Positions 54,465 through 61,717 of a stretch of DNA of 64,000 nucleotides are shown one piece after another (position 1 is the first letter of the stretch; the number at the start of each line of letters is the position of its first letter). This DNA is from CBDEFX01 sp965237635 (GTDB lineage: Bacteria; Chloroflexota; Dehalococcoidia; Lucifugimonadales; CAUZJF01): assembly GCA_965237635.1 (NCBI GenBank), contig CBDEFX010000001.1, positions 992,001 to 1,056,000 on the forward strand. The letters are read 5' to 3'. Made by a program: the position numbers and the translations under genes. The notes under the pieces are model-generated. The model was not told the origin of the DNA and did no database searches. It saw only the letters and a program-made list of their open reading frames with translations.

Positions 54465-56044
54465 TGACGTACCGAATTCATAACTCGCCCGTTCAGGGCG
54501 ATCTCTGCGGCGTCCGCTCCCCCTATGGGAGAATCCTCCGGCGTGGGTATGGAGTAGACGATGGCGGCCCTGCCGGGCTTGACCACGACCTCCTTCACGA
54601 AGGAGCCGACGAAGGCTTTGGTCTCAGTCAGCTCGCTGGTCTTGAGGAAGTCGCTCATCTCGGCGGCGAAGGCGGCGATGGTGTCGGCGCTGTCGAGGAA
54701 CTGCCGCCTCTCTTTTAGCAGCGCCCTCGCCTCCTCTGTGGCGATCTCCAGCTTCTCCTTGCGTTCCCGGAGTTCCACGATGAGGTCCGAAGCCTCGGCC
54801 ACGTCTACGCTGTCGCTCCTCGCTATGAAGTGCCAGACGCGGCCCAGTTGGTTCTTGACCTCCTCAAGCTCCCCGTCGATACTCTCCAGCCGCTCACGCT
54901 GCTCGCGGGCCACTCCGTCCATCTCCTCGTCCAGCAGCTTCACCAGGTCTCGGATGTTGGACTCGGTGAGGATGTTGGCGCGAATCTCATCGACGATGAT
55001 CTTCTCGAATTTCTTGGCATTGAGCCTGGGGGTCTCGCAGGTGCCCTTGCCGCGCTTGAGCAGGGAGTGGCAGATGTAGTAGGTGTACTTGCCGCTCTTG
55101 GCCTCGGCTGCGGTCATGGCCTTGCCGCAGGTCTCGCACTTGGCGATGCCGCTGAGCAGGTAGGGGCTGGAGGCGCGGCGGGGGTTCACCTTCTTGGGGG
55201 CGCGGGAGCCGAGCAACCTCCTGGCCTTCTGGAAGTCCCGCTTGGAGACGATGGCGGGGTGTGCGTCCTCGACGCGCACGGGGGGAGCTCCGTCTTTGGC
55301 GTTGGCTCCCCAGACCACGGTTCCGGCGTATGCTTCGTGGGAGAGCATGGTGTGGATGGTGGTCTTGAGCCACTTCTTGCCGTTGGTGGTTGGGATGCCC
55401 TCGGCGTTGAGAGTCTTGGTCACGTCGAGGATGCTCTTGCCCTGTAGCACCATGTCGAAGACCCGTCTGACCACGGCGTCGGCGGGCGGGTTCAGCTCAA
55501 GCTTGGGGCGCTTCGCGGCCCCATCCTGGACGTGGACCCGCTTGTAGCCGTAGGGTGCGTAGGTGGTCATCCAGAAGCCTCTCGACGCGGCCTCCCGCAT
55601 CCCCCGGACAACCTCCTGGGCGAGATTTTCCGAGTAAAATTCGTCCACGCTCTCGATGATGGCCTCAAGGAGCTTGCCCGTGGGGGTGTCGTCGGCCTGC
55701 TCGGTGATGGAGACCACGCGGATGCCCCGCCTGCGCAGCATGGACTTGAAGGCGACGGCGTGCTCGCGCTTGCGGGTGAATCGGGAGAATTTCCAGACGA
55801 GAATCTCCTTGAAGGGAGCCTCGGGCTTGGCGGCCTCGTTCAGCATCTTCTGGAACTGGGGCCGGTCGGCGATGCGGCCGCTCTCGGCCTCGTCCACGTA
55901 CTCGCGGGCGACCAGGTAGTCGTGCTTCTCGGCGTAGTCCCTGAGCGCCCTAAGCTGGGCGGCGATGGACAGGTCCACATCCTGGCGGTCGCTGGACACT
56001 CTTGCGTAGAGGGCCACTGGCGTCAGATCGAGTCGGTCATTCAT
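54407..56044 (-). CDS. Large serine recombinase / integrase at tRNA-Ile
   Basis: 545 residues from ATG 56044 (AAGGAGGAGAG just upstream; an ATG at 56068 is less likely). Catalytic domain: ALYARVSSDR with Ser17, KFSRFTRKREHAVAFKSML, then the long helix VDEFYSENLAQEVVRGMREA. Recombinase domain (YAPYGYKRVHV, KTLNAEGIPTTNGKKW), zinc ribbon (IAKCETCGKAMTA ... ICHSLLKRGKGTCETPRL) and coiled coil. The C-terminal residues GGPAWTRTRDLSLIRTAL are the antisense of tRNA-Ile, so the stop lies in the tRNA. Probable integrase of the element on the right. Starts 8 bases inside the RHH gene end, so coupled to it. Confidence 0.92.
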   Translation of the reverse strand: MNDRLDLTPVALYARVSSDRQDVDLSIAAQLRALRDYAEKHDYLVAREYVDEAESGRIADRPQFQKMLNEAAKPEAPFKEILVWKFSRFTRKREHAVAFKSMLRRRGIRVVSITEQADDTPTGKLLEAIIESVDEFYSENLAQEVVRGMREAASRGFWMTTYAPYGYKRVHVQDGAAKRPKLELNPPADAVVRRVFDMVLQGKSILDVTKTLNAEGIPTTNGKKWLKTTIHTMLSHEAYAGTVVWGANAKDGAPPVRVEDAHPAIVSKRDFQKARRLLGSRAPKKVNPRRASSPYLLSGIAKCETCGKAMTAAEAKSGKYTYYICHSLLKRGKGTCETPRLNAKKFEKIIVDEIRANILTESNIRDLVKLLDEEMDGVAREQRERLESIDGELEEVKNQLGRVWHFIARSDSVDVAEASDLIVELRERKEKLEIATEEARALLKERRQFLDSADTIAAFAAEMSDFLKTSELTETKAFVGSFVKEVVVKPGRAAIVYSIPTPEDSPIGGADAAEIALNGRVMNSVRHGGPAWTRTRDLSLIRTAL

Positions 56045-56267
56045 CAGTCTCTCCTCCTTGTGTTTCACTCTGTCCTGTCCGGCGGGAGCGCAGCCGTTCC
56101 AGCCGCTCCCGTCTGCGCCACTCCCGCTCCTCCATGAAGATGCGGATGGCCTGGCGGAGCAGCTCGCTCACGGAGAGGTCATCCTCCTTCATCACCCGCC
56201 GCACCTGCGCCTCCATCTCCGGGGGCAGCGAGAAGGTGAGGGTCTTGGACTTCCTGGGAGTGGTCAC
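56037..56267 (-). CDS. Ribbon-helix-helix regulator
   Basis: 76 residues; RHH domain TLTFSLPPEMEAQVRRVMKE, then LSVSELLRQAIRIFMEER, the MetJ/Arc fold used by CopG and partition or excision regulators. GTG start at 56267 after AGGAGG. It precedes and overlaps the integrase gene and probably represses their shared promoter at 56288-56312. Confidence 0.82.
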   Translation of the reverse strand: MTTPRKSKTLTFSLPPEMEAQVRRVMKEDDLSVSELLRQAIRIFMEEREWRRRERLERLRSRRTGQSETQGGETDE

Positions 56268-56287
56268 TCTCTTTTTGCCTCCTGATG

Positions 56288-56312
56288 TAGTGTATTGTCT
56301 TACTATACACTA
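56288..56312 (-). promoter_or_regulatory. Inverted-repeat operator before the RHH gene
   Basis: TAGTGTAT and ATACACTA arms with a 9-base spacer, 20 bases upstream of the RHH start. Such spacing fits an RHH dimer pair or autoregulation. Confidence 0.55.
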
Positions 56313-56352
56313 TTGAGGCACCGGCTTTCAATCCCCATGCAAGCCAATGCTG

Positions 56353-57405
56353 TCACACGCCGTATCGATCCCTCCAGTAGTTGGCCCAATCTACGGTCTC
56401 ATCGGGAAGACTTCGCGCCACACCGTCGAGCAACTGTGCCGGGGCTACCATGTCGAACTGCGCGTCCGGATCCTTCAGAGAGGCCCGCATCAGGGTCTCC
56501 ACAGTCTCCAGTTTGGGAAATCGTTGAGCCAACAAAGGGGAAGTGGTTGTCCTGCCATCGGTGACGGTCCGATAGGCCCAGTTCCCCTCCGGGACGACCA
56601 CCACTACCTTGGCCTCGTCGACTCCCAACTCTCCTTCCTCGACCATGCGGTCTGCCAAGAGCCTCTGGCGCATAATCTGGTAGAAGGGTTCATAGAGGAA
56701 GTCGTCGAGGATCGGGACGGTGGCCGGATTGAACGACGAGAATGGGGAGTGGTAACGCTCGGTATATCTCGAACGGCGAGTGACTCCCTTGGATCCCCCG
56801 CCCTTGAACTCAGGGTCTGAGCTCAAGTACTGCTCGACGTACTTCCACTCCAGCAGGTAGGCACGCCTTCTTCCCGGTATCGTTTCGGCGACGAGGAAGG
56901 CGTCGATGCTAGTGTTCTGAGAACCTCTGGTTCTACCTCCCTCCAGGGAGTGACCGAGGCCGATCCACTCGAACTCCACGTCGGATGCGCATCCATCGTG
57001 GGTGATGGCGATGACACCCACGACGTCATCATCAAGAGCGCGCAGGGCAGACAGCAACGCTCCGGGGATTCCGGCCAGAGGCAGCAGGAAGTTGACGCAG
57101 GCCACCTGGGAGCTGGCCATGTTGCGGGTGGGACCGTCCGACTTGCTGTCATCGCCGCTCCTCGAACTCTTCCACCACTTGATACCGCGTTGTCTGAAGT
57201 GGTCGATGGCCCCACCTTCACCACGGATACCGGGAAAGAGGTTATCGGCTTCGCAGCCGATTGCTAGCAGGTGAGGGTTGCGCAAGCCCTTGTCGTCAGT
57301 AGGCGAACGTCCCCGGTCGCTGACGGTCGGCGACACATCCCGAAATTGTTGTTGTCGCCTCTTGGCGGACCTCTCAAAGCCGGTTCTTGAATTGCGTCTT
57401 TGCAT
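56353..57405 (-). CDS. Restriction endonuclease-like protein (PGN_0703-like, PD-(D/E)XK)
   Basis: 350 residues. The pattern TRNMASSQVACVNFLLPLAG near residue 95, VEFEWIGLGHSLEGGRTRGS, SIDAFLVAE with an Asp near residue 165, and YLLEWKYVEQYL with E-x-K near 180 agrees with the PGN_0703 family of putative restriction endonucleases. Later FFYEPFYQIMRQRLLADRM-like helices also match. No methyltransferase is adjacent, and the first 90 residues are low-complexity and basic. It may act as a type IV-like nuclease or be an orphan. ATG at 57405 after GGAGTAAA. Confidence 0.7.
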   Translation of the reverse strand: MQRRNSRTGFERSAKRRQQQFRDVSPTVSDRGRSPTDDKGLRNPHLLAIGCEADNLFPGIRGEGGAIDHFRQRGIKWWKSSRSGDDSKSDGPTRNMASSQVACVNFLLPLAGIPGALLSALRALDDDVVGVIAITHDGCASDVEFEWIGLGHSLEGGRTRGSQNTSIDAFLVAETIPGRRRAYLLEWKYVEQYLSSDPEFKGGGSKGVTRRSRYTERYHSPFSSFNPATVPILDDFLYEPFYQIMRQRLLADRMVEEGELGVDEAKVVVVVPEGNWAYRTVTDGRTTTSPLLAQRFPKLETVETLMRASLKDPDAQFDMVAPAQLLDGVARSLPDETVDWANYWRDRYGV

Positions 57406-57481
57406 CTCTGTTTACTCCTTTCCGTTCACTCCTTGGCCGCCCCGATGTCTGTCTCCAATCTGCCGCAATACCCGACTTCAA

Positions 57482-58402
57482 CTACCAGGGGCCGACCGCC
57501 GCCGCTACGGGCTTGCGCCTGCGCCCGGGCATGTCCGAGGCGATCATCTGGGGTCCGAGGACGGAGGCGTAGCTTTCGGACACGGCGACTACGACTACCT
57601 TCGCCAGCTTGCCCGTCCAGAAGACGGGCCTGGCTATGGCGGCGCAGCCGCCGTCCTGGGCGTATCGCGCTGTGCCGTAGCGGACGGCCTGCGCCGCCAG
57701 GGAGCCGGTGGGGATGAGCCTGCCCCTGCGGGGCAAGCCTCCCCGCTCCCCGCAGATGGGGAACGTGACCGGCGTGCCGAAGCCCCGCGTCCGGCGCACC
57801 ACCTTCGCCCGCAGGTCGAGCGGGTCGGTCCAGCCTGCGGGGTCGCTCTTGTCCTCCCGCGCGTACAGGACGGCCATGAAGGGCGGCTGCCTCAGCACCT
57901 CAGCCAGCCGGATGGTGACGGCGGCGTAGGAGCAGCGGAAGGCCCGCTGCAATTTCAGCACGTCCAGCCCCCACTCTAGGGCCAGCGGCTCGAAGGCCCT
58001 CGGCTGCATCAGCACCGCCGCCGCGAAGCGTTCGGCCTGCGTGCACACGATCCGGTCGGGCGGGGAGCCTGAGTCCATGTCGCACAGGGTCTCGTGGATG
58101 ATCTCGTAGGTCTCGTGGATCACCGAGTAGTCCTGCGTCCCGGCCCACATGTCCTCCCGGTAGTGGATGTCGTAGCCGCCCCCCGGCGCGCTGTAGTGGA
58201 TGCCCTTCACGTCCAGGTGCCTCCTGCTCGACACCTCCCCGAACCCGGCTCGTTTCAGCAGGGCCTTGATCTGCTCCATCGTGGGGCGGGCGGGAACGTC
58301 GAAGTAGCGCACGAAGCGGGCGGCGAGGGTCTCCGGGTCCAGGGCCTCGTGGGGGGAGTCGTCCAGCAGCCTTCGGCAGAAGTCCTCTCTCGTCCTGTTC
58401 AT
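57482..58402 (-). CDS. ImmA/IrrE-type metallopeptidase-like protein
   Basis: 306 residues. The zinc motif region reads DYSVIHETYEIIHETL: His96-Glu97 then Glu100 and His103, not the canonical HExxH. A second region, CTQAERFAAAVLMQPRAFEP, then LKLQRAFRCSYAAVTIRLAE, has the usual family shape (A-x-x-FAAxxLMP ... Y-x-x-V-x-x-R-L). ImmA cleaves a cognate XRE repressor; the partner is the overlapping upstream gene. The ATG overlaps the XRE stop (ATGA), so they form a regulator-protease module for the element. Activity with the altered motif is uncertain. Confidence 0.8.
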   Translation of the reverse strand: MNRTREDFCRRLLDDSPHEALDPETLAARFVRYFDVPARPTMEQIKALLKRAGFGEVSSRRHLDVKGIHYSAPGGGYDIHYREDMWAGTQDYSVIHETYEIIHETLCDMDSGSPPDRIVCTQAERFAAAVLMQPRAFEPLALEWGLDVLKLQRAFRCSYAAVTIRLAEVLRQPPFMAVLYAREDKSDPAGWTDPLDLRAKVVRRTRGFGTPVTFPICGERGGLPRRGRLIPTGSLAAQAVRYGTARYAQDGGCAAIARPVFWTGKLAKVVVVAVSESYASVLGPQMIASDMPGRRRKPVAAAVGPW

Positions 58403-58830
58403 TCCAGCAGCCTCTTGTTGGCGAATCGCTCGTACATCTCGACGATGAACCGCTTGGTCTTCAGGGTGATGGGGCCGTCGGGCCTGGTGCCCACGCGGAA
58501 CACGGGGTCGGCCAGCACGTACTGGTAGGCCCGCTCGATCTCCATCGCCTCGTCGCTGTAGGGGTCGGGTTGGCCCACACGCCCGGCCCGCTTCATCAGC
58601 CCCTGCTCGTCCAGGTTGTAGAGGGCGGCCAGCTTGTGGAGCATGTTCGAGCCGGGCTTTCGGCCACCCCGCTCTATCTGGGAGAGGTAGGAGCTGGAGA
58701 TGCCGGTGCGCCGGGTCACGTCCCGCAGGCTGAGGTCTCCCCGCAGCCGTCTGAGCAGCGCCCCGATTTCGTCATCGCCCTCGATTGCCTCTCGGTCGTC
58801 CATCTCCCGGTCGTCGTCATGGTCGTCCAT
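58399..58830 (-). CDS. XRE-family repressor (ImmR-type)
   Basis: About 143 residues from ATG 58830, which follows GAGGGAGA; an ATG at 58848 also lies in frame. Acidic N-terminus (DDHDDDREMDDREAIEGDDE), then HTH IGALLRRLRGDLSLRDVTRR, GISSSYLSQIERGGRKP, and an AAL-YNLDEQGL tail. The likely repressor of the adjacent element genes and target of the following protease-like gene. Upstream repeats at 58884-58905 are probable operators. Confidence 0.85.
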   Translation of the reverse strand: MDDHDDDREMDDREAIEGDDEIGALLRRLRGDLSLRDVTRRTGISSSYLSQIERGGRKPGSNMLHKLAALYNLDEQGLMKRAGRVGQPDPYSDEAMEIERAYQYVLADPVFRVGTRPDGPITLKTKRFIVEMYERFANKRLLE

Positions 58831-58883
58831 GATGTCTCCCTCTTGCATCCGTAGTTGCGAACAGCGTCGCGCACGGCGTACCT

Positions 58884-58942
58884 GCTACATTGCAGCTACA
58901 TTGCTGCTAACTAATTGTTACATCAGAGCGAGCAATTGTCAA
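58884..58942 (-). promoter_or_regulatory. Promoter and tandem operators between divergent modules
   Basis: Minus strand: TTGACA (58942-58937), 16-base spacer and TAACAA (58920-58915), a likely promoter for the XRE gene. Just downstream are two tandem 11-mers GCTACATTGC(A/T) (58884-58905, plus strand sequence) with a third partial copy. A good candidate XRE binding site controlling both directions. Confidence 0.55.
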
Positions 58943-59118
58943 CAACTCCTCTTAAGATACCCTGATACCGCCCTTTCTCCATTGCCTTGGCCCGTTCTAT
59001 ATTACTACACTTACGCCAACAGAACGAATTATCGTATTTCGGTCTGAGTATACATCACCGACGCCCGCGAGGGCCACCCCCGCGCGGCGCTCCGAACCCC
59101 ACGAGAGAGACGGACCGC

Positions 59119-59310
59119 GTGAGTAAGAAGTCGAAGCGGAAGCTGACGGACAAGCAGGAGCGGAGGCGCATCGAGGGCCTGCGGATTCTGGCCCGCATCA
59201 TCGCCCGCCACTACCTGGCTAACCCACACCTGTACCGCAACGGCTCCTCCCCTGCCAACGGTCAGCCGACCGATGGCGGGGAGGCCTCTCGGAAGGAGGG
59301 CGCGGCGTGA
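59119..59310 (+). CDS. Small basic protein opening the HTH operon
   Basis: 63 residues from GTG 59119 (SKKSKRKLTDKQERRRIEGL, then RILARIIARHYLANPHLYRN), lysine- and arginine-rich. The stop overlaps the next GTG (GTGA). It has no recognised domain and may be a nucleic-acid binding co-factor of the operon. Confidence 0.5.
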   Translation: MSKKSKRKLTDKQERRRIEGLRILARIIARHYLANPHLYRNGSSPANGQPTDGGEASRKEGAA

Positions 59311-59549
59311 AGCGCAGGCAGCCCTCCTCCAGGGTGAAGCTCGACCCCCACAAGGTGTGGGAGCTTTTGAACCGGCTCAACATGACCCAGAACGAGCTGG
59401 CGCGGCTGGTCGGCACCTCGTCCGGCTACCTGTCCCAACTGATGTCCGGCACTCGCTGCCCCTCTGCGGACATGCGCAAGCGGCTCATGGAGGCCCTGGG
59501 CGTCACCCGATTCGAGGACCTCTTCATCTTGGAGCAGGTCCATGTGTAG
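59307..59549 (+). CDS. XRE-type HTH protein
   Basis: 80 residues. DPHKVWELLNRLNMTQNELA, RLVGTSSGYLSQLMSGTRCP, then a helix and short tail. A clear Cro/CI-type HTH domain and nothing more. Starts GTG inside the previous stop and overlaps the next ATG by 8 bases. Probably one of several coupled regulators. Confidence 0.82.
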   Translation: MKRRQPSSRVKLDPHKVWELLNRLNMTQNELARLVGTSSGYLSQLMSGTRCPSADMRKRLMEALGVTRFEDLFILEQVHV

Positions 59550-59856
59550 CGAAGCCCCCGCCTCGTCCGCTCCCCTGCTCATTCCGCCCGGCGTCGCCCT
59601 GATGCCCGACGACTTCCCCGAACGACTGGAGGCCGTGAGAGAGCTGTTCGATCTCAACTGTGAGGAGATGGCGGTGGCGCTGGGCGTGGACCCGCGCCAG
59701 CTGATGCGCTGGCGCATCAAGGGCGGCGGTCCCAACGGCGGAGCGATGCTGGCCCTGGTACGGCTGGCGATACGGTCGCCGGAGGGTCTGGCGGCGCTGC
59801 TGGACGAGGACGTAATCGTGATCTTCAAACCGAGGAGGAGTGACAATGGCAACTGA
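59542..59856 (+). CDS. Small HTH protein, paralogue family member 1
   Basis: 104 residues. The core FPERLEAVRELFDLNCEEMA, VALGVDPRQLMRWRIKGGGP is the same pattern as in the following four genes (DF-x-x-RLE...EL..LLxV...V-x-RWRxG). The C-terminus (ALVRLAIRSPEGLAALLDED) also matches them. Overlaps its neighbours by 8 and 11 bases. DNA-binding by similarity; target unknown. Confidence 0.7.
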   Translation: MCSEAPASSAPLLIPPGVALMPDDFPERLEAVRELFDLNCEEMAVALGVDPRQLMRWRIKGGGPNGGAMLALVRLAIRSPEGLAALLDEDVIVIFKPRRSDNGN

Positions 59857-60370
59857 CGAGAGAAATCGGACCTTGGACCTTCGCCCGCCGCCCTTTCCCG
59901 AGGACTTCGGGCAGAGGCTGGAGGGGTTGAAGGAGATGGTCGGCGTGTCGTGGGGTGAGTTCGCCGAGCTTCTCGGCGTGACGCAGCGCGGCCTGTTGAA
60001 GTGGCGCAGGGGAGGGCCGCCTTCGGGGGCGTACTTCTGGGCCATCATGGAGGTGGCGCGAGACCTTCCCGGCGGCTTCGAGCTGATGATGGACGGCGAC
60101 GCCGGCTCGGAAGTTGAGGACTCTCGCGAACCGCCCTGGCCGGAGGACTTTCCTGAGCGGCTGGGACGGCTGGAGGACCTGTCGGGGATTTCCCTTGAGG
60201 AGTTCGCAAGGGCGTTCGGTCTGCCGGAGGAGCGGGCTGGGGAGTGGCGCAGCGGTGCGATGCCCACCACCGACGAGGTGTGGGCGATGGCGCTGTGGGC
60301 CAGTCAGGTTCCCGGCGGCAGCGACGTGCTGCTCGCGCCCTGGTTCCGGCTCCCGCCTGCAAGGGAGTAG
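59846..60370 (+). CDS. Tandem-domain HTH protein, paralogue family member 2
   Basis: About 174 residues from ATG 59846 with GAGGAGG 8 bases upstream; a GTG at 59840 is possible. It holds two consecutive copies of the HTH core: FPEDFGQRLEGLKEMVGVSW, then FAELLGVTQRGLLKWRRGGP in residues 15-75, and WPEDFPERLGRLEDLSGISL, FARAFGLPEERAGEWRSGAM in 95-155. The second copy has lost several conserved positions. A duplication within one gene. Confidence 0.7.
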   Translation: MATDERNRTLDLRPPPFPEDFGQRLEGLKEMVGVSWGEFAELLGVTQRGLLKWRRGGPPSGAYFWAIMEVARDLPGGFELMMDGDAGSEVEDSREPPWPEDFPERLGRLEDLSGISLEEFARAFGLPEERAGEWRSGAMPTTDEVWAMALWASQVPGGSDVLLAPWFRLPPARE

Positions 60371-60374
60371 GGAA

Positions 60375-60656
60375 ATGGGACGCCGGCAGGAGTGGGTCTA
60401 CCACGTGGAGCCTGAAGAGTTCCCCCAGGACTTCCCTGCGCGGCTGGAGGCGTTCGTCGAGGCCGCAGGGTTGTCCTGGCGGGGGCTGGCACGCCTCCTG
60501 AAGGTCAACGCCCGCATCGTGCGCCGCTGGAGGGCGGGGGCCAAGCCCGGCTCCGGCCACCTGGTCAACCTTTTCGATCTGGCCGCAGGGATGGGGCTGC
60601 TGCACATCCTGCTGCCGTCGGTGGGCGAGCCGGATTCCGCCGTTGAGGAGGGCTGA
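60375..60656 (+). CDS. Small HTH protein, paralogue family member 3
   Basis: 93 residues. EEFPQDFPARLEAFVEAAGL, SWRGLARLLKVNARIVRRWR, then GSGHLVNLFDLAAGMGLLHI. Four bases after the previous stop with GGGAGTAGGG as ribosome site. A near-identical but broken paralogue is at 61247-61504. Followed by a terminator at 60698. Confidence 0.7.
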   Translation: MGRRQEWVYHVEPEEFPQDFPARLEAFVEAAGLSWRGLARLLKVNARIVRRWRAGAKPGSGHLVNLFDLAAGMGLLHILLPSVGEPDSAVEEG

Positions 60657-60697
60657 GGGCGGACGAGCAAAGGCGACGGGTTCTCGGAAAACGTAAC

Positions 60698-60735
60698 GAG
60701 GGCCGGGCGGGATGAACCGTCCGGCCCTCTCTCTT
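60698..60735 (+). terminator. Rho-independent terminator after member 3
   Basis: GAGGGCCGG / CCGGCCCTC stem with a 14-base loop and a CTCTCTTTG tail. It ends the operon 59119-60656. Confidence 0.7.
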
Positions 60736-60856
60736 TGCCTTGGAGGAGAGGCTCCCGCAATGGTATCGTTAGGTCTGGACCATACCGAGGGGAGGCCCTG
60801 CAATGCGGGGTTTGGACGAGGAGGCAATCACAGACAAAGACCGAGGAGGTGGCGCA

Positions 60857-61144
60857 ATGGCTGTCGAAGGACGTGAAGGGAGCACCAGAAGGCAACGACG
60901 AACCCCTTTCCCCGAGGACTTCGGGGAGCGGCTGGAACGCCTGTTGAAGATGGCCGAGCTGTCGCCGCAGGAGTTGGCCGAGCTTCTCGTCGTGACGGAG
61001 CCCACCGTGCGGAGGTGGCTCAGGGGAGGGGAGCCCAAGGGGTTCAACTACCTGGCCATTATGAAGCTGGCGCGTAGCGTCCCCGGGGGCTTCAATCTAA
61101 TGCTCCACGGCGACCCGGAATCGGAGGTCGAACTGCCGAAGTAG
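60857..61144 (+). CDS. Small HTH protein, paralogue family member 4
   Basis: 95 residues from ATG 60857 after AGGAGG; an ATG at 60803 is less likely. FPEDFGERLERLLKMAELSP, then LAELLVVTEPTVRRWLRGGE is the best-preserved copy of the family core, most like the first half of member 2. With the broken member 5 it repeats the arrangement of members 2 and 3. Confidence 0.72.
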   Translation: MAVEGREGSTRRQRRTPFPEDFGERLERLLKMAELSPQELAELLVVTEPTVRRWLRGGEPKGFNYLAIMKLARSVPGGFNLMLHGDPESEVELPK

Positions 61145-61195
61145 TGGCGAGGGGCCGGGCCGCGTCCCAGCGCCCGCCGCCGCCTCTTTCTTCAT

Positions 61196-61242
61196 CGTCT
61201 GACGACGCCCTGCGGTTGAGGGCGCGGTCGAGGATCCCGAAG
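61196..61242 (-). pseudogene. Tail fragment of a DUF3800-like gene
   Basis: Reads AFGILDRALNRRASSD on the minus strand, close to the C-terminus AFGILDHALNRSASRRD of the gene at 63597-64000. About 47 bp fused to a 5'-truncated HTH gene, so a recombination scar. Confidence 0.65.
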
Positions 61243-61246
61243 GCCG

Positions 61247-61504
61247 GAGGAGTTCCAACAGGGCTTCCCAGGGCGGCTGGAACGCTTCCGGCAGGCCGCC
61301 GGGTTGTCCTAGCGTGGTATGGCCCGTCTGCTGAAGGTCAATGCTGGCATAGTCCGCCGCTGGAGGGCGGGGGCCAAGCCCGGCTCCGGCCACCTGGTCA
61401 ACCTGTTCGACCTGGCCGCAGGGATGGGGATGCTGCACATCCTGCTGCCATCTGTGGGCGCGCAGGAGCCCGTCGAGACGGGGGACGCCGTGGACCAAGA
61501 CTGA
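61247..61504 (+). pseudogene. Small HTH protein, paralogue family member 5 (broken)
   Basis: EEFQQGFPGRLERFRQAAGL, S-*-RGMARLLKVNAGIVRRWR, then GSGHLVNLFDLAAGMGMLHI. It is member 3 with TAG (61310-61312) in place of the Trp codon and no upstream start, since DUF3800 tail sequence precedes it. Translation from ATG 61319 could give a 61-residue fragment. Confidence 0.75.
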
Positions 61505-61542
61505 CGGCGAACGGCACGGGCGACAGGTCATAGACACTTAGA

Positions 61543-61574
61543 GAGGGCCGGGCGCTTCAATCCGCCCGGCCCTC
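61543..61574 (+). terminator. Rho-independent terminator after member 5
   Basis: Stem GAGGGCCGGGCG / CGCCCGGCCCTC, 12 bp with an 8-base loop, followed by TTGG. Nearly the same hairpin as at 60698, so the terminator was duplicated with the gene module. Confidence 0.75.
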
Positions 61575-61717
61575 TTGGTTCGCACTGAGGAAGAGCCACA
61601 ACGGGGGAGAACACGATTCGAAGGGTAGGAAGTGCTGGGGTCAAGAGAGAACCAGTCGCATGGTCTGCTGTATGACGGGACTCTTGTTTCCTGGCAAGTT
61701 GGTGGCTACCCAAACTT

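Noticed and set aside
54250..54465. 71-residue minus-strand frame over tRNA-Ile
   Set aside because: A translation of the tRNA complement, a common false gene.
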